Made by a program: the position numbers and the translations under genes. Below are positions 62,401-64,000 of a stretch of 64,000 bases of DNA, piece by piece. The DNA comes from Isoetes taiwanensis. Taxonomy: Eukaryota; Streptophyta; Lycopodiopsida; Isoetales; Isoetaceae. Location of the stretch: the NCBI GenBank assembly GCA_021234155.1, contig JAJEKV010000054.1, positions 3,042,367 through 3,106,366 on the forward strand. The letters are read 5' to 3'. Under the pieces are notes generated by a model. That model did not search any database. It saw only the letters and a list, made by a program, of their open reading frames with translations, and had not been told where the DNA came from. Numbering within the stretch: position 1 is the stretch's first letter; the number at the start of each line of letters is the position of its first letter.

Positions 62401-63967
62401 TTCTTTGCAAAACTGACCGCCAGAACTTGGTCCCTAGGTAATTTCCCTTGACATTCCTGACGATGTGGCTAAGTCAATCGCCATTTTCGAGCTTCCTCCG
62501 CCAGCGATGTCCGAACGACAAACACTTTGGTTTCACACCGTCGCTCGCCAGACGCTTTCACGGCTTGATATGTTCTCCTGACGGATGTTGGATTTTGACC
62601 TTTCTCTAACCGTGATCTTTAACAAAAGGATTCAACGGGCTGGATAGGGAACCGGGTGACGTGGGAGTGCGTGGTTTTAGCTTCTGGGCGCGGAGCTGCC
62701 GTGAAAGGTCGCCGTAGCTTTTTTGGGGCTCCCTGGGCTCGGACTCTTTCCTCTAATGAGGAGGCCCCTTGCGGCTGTCCCCGGCCTTTGTTTGATTCTT
62801 GGGGCAAGTGTGCCAGCCTCTACCGCCCAACAACAGTCGCCCGACCGCTCTCAATGCAAACTATTTGATCTAAACCCCTTTATCCAAATTCTTGAGTGTT
62901 GCCCCGTATGTTGGCTATGACTTAGAAGCTAGTCGACAAAAATCAGAATTTAAGTCCGCATTTCATGCATTAATTACTAATTTACGTAATGTCTTGCTAT
63001 CGCAAAGCTGCCCTTGACTTAACCGCCACAACGAGGAGTACAGGTCCAAACTCCATTCTCATTGGCCTTTGTTTTCGATTCTCAATCGCATGTGATCGCC
63101 ACGCCCGGCGTAAAAGACCAAAACTCAAGACCCAAAACAAACCCCGGGCTAGAACCCGCAACTCATAGGGTTTACGCCGGGAGGCTCTATCCTTGTCGAT
63201 TCGGGATTACGACCTTGCGCCATGTCTTGACGTAGAGGGGGTGTTGGACGCCAGAGCACCTGACCCTAAAATTACCCGAAGCGCCTTGCCCCAAAAGTCC
63301 TCTCCGGCGTTCCCCCCGGGCGACGACGCAACTTCCCTCTCCGAACTGCGGATCTCGCTCTCAATGGACTCTAACGGCCGACATTGCCCTAGGGGACCAA
63401 GTTTTGTGGCTTAAGCCCACCCCTTCGACGGTTACTAAACTATCTCATGCAACACACTCAGAGTCAATTGCCTAGGAGGTGGTCACGAACACTGCAAATG
63501 TAGGGCTGGGCGTTTCTTTCTTTTGTAAACCCATCGCGGTAACTTGGTCCCGGTAATTTTGGTATTCGACGATGTATAAGTCAATCGCCATTTCGAGCTC
63601 TCCGCGAATGTCCGAACGACAAAACACTTTGTTTCTACTAATCAAGCCGCCTAGACGCTTCACGCTTGATGTGTTCTCCTGACCTGATGTTGATTTTTGG
63701 ACCTTCTAAACTGTGTTCCTTTGAACAAGTTGATTCAACGGTCGGATAGGGGAAACGAGGATCCCATGGGAGTGTGGTCTTTAGCTTATCTCGGGCGGAG
63801 CCAAGTAGGAAAGGCCGTGACGGAAGCTTTTGGGCTCGGGCCTGGGTTCGTGACTCTCCCCTCTAATGAGGAGCCGCAAGGTCCCGGCCTTTGTTTGACT
63901 TTAAGTGTGCTACTGGCTGCCCAACAACAAAGCCGCGACCGCTCTAATGCAAACTATTTGATCTAAA
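59450..63967 (+). repeat. Tandem array of about 1.09-kb units (4.1 copies)
   Basis: The anchor TAATGAGGAGG occurs at 59,491, 60,582, 61,680, 62,754 and 63,864 (last one shortened), spacings 1,091, 1,098, 1,074 and 1,110. Each unit keeps the same order of blocks: CAAACTATTTGATCTAAAC, AAAATCAGAATTTAAGTCCG, TTTAATGTCTTGC, GAGGAGTACAGGTCCAAACT, CATGTGATCGCCACG, CAACTCATAGGGTTTACG, GGGTGTTGACGC, CCGACATTGCCCTAGGG, CAACACACTCGTAGTCAATT, TGTTCCTTGAACAAAGGATTC and TGTGGTCTTTAGC. The array starts near 59,450 (CTTTGGGGTTCGGC) and ends abruptly at 63,967 after TTTGATCTAAAC. Units differ by many small indels. GC content is visibly above the flanks. No unit has a long open frame and it does not look like ribosomal DNA. 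Confidence 0.9.
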
Positions 63968-64000
63968 CAGCAATACGTAACTGAACGAAGTAATACCGAA

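Noticed and set aside
59450-63967. Array as ribosomal DNA spacer or as a CRISPR-like array
   Set aside because: No 18S, 5.8S, 25S or 5S sequence is present, and 1.09-kb units without short spacers rule out CRISPR.

Overview
The window is nuclear DNA from a land plant. The evidence is a beta-tubulin gene with short introns at plant positions, an intron-containing PLS-class PPR gene with a DYW deaminase domain (a family greatly expanded in plants), three Ty1/copia elements, a plant-type PIF/Harbinger relic and long AT-rich, gene-poor spacers. The gene density and the DYW gene would fit a fern or another large-genome non-angiosperm, but the sequence alone does not settle the lineage.

Layout. 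0.7-2.3 kb (+): beta-tubulin, three exons, fold-critical motifs present but the frame broken by several small indels. 2.3-24.7 kb: about 22 kb with no supportable gene, holding a perfect 32-bp palindrome, short tandem repeats and small duplicated or dispersed repeats. 24.7-25.1 kb (+): two exons of an unidentified gene. 25.7-28.2 kb (+): a copia element that lost protease and integrase and carries a 311-bp MITE inside its reverse transcriptase. 28.8-32.9 kb (-): a second copia element with both LTRs and a heavily decayed pol. 32.9-33.8 kb (-): two related RNase H-like relics. 34.5-35.8 kb: a probable isolated 1.3-kb LTR. 36.8-39.1 kb (+): a coding-like relic that I cannot identify. 39.6-41.1 kb (-): a LINE reverse-transcriptase fragment. 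41.3-41.6 kb (-): terminal exons of an unidentified gene. 43.6-45.9 kb (-): the DYW PPR gene.

45.9-54.3 kb is a nested complex. A composite unit is present twice in direct orientation. The first copy was interrupted by a PIF/Harbinger derivative and then, or separately, by a nearly complete copia element (47,876-52,936). The second copy keeps the empty sites of both insertions. The region just upstream of the PPR start codon is also present a second time, inverted, between the two copies. 54.3-59.4 kb holds foldbacks, microsatellites, short tandem duplications and one Lys-rich ORF. 59.45-63.97 kb is a tandem array of about four 1.09-kb units of unknown nature, clearly richer in GC than its flanks.

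A theme across the window is that homologous copies (LTR pairs, the duplicated complex, array units) and the conserved genes differ by many 1-3 base indels, often in or beside CG, CTG/CAG or homopolymer contexts. Part of the apparent pseudogenisation may therefore be residual long-read error, possibly linked to cytosine methylation, and not biology. Frame disruptions should be read with that in mind.
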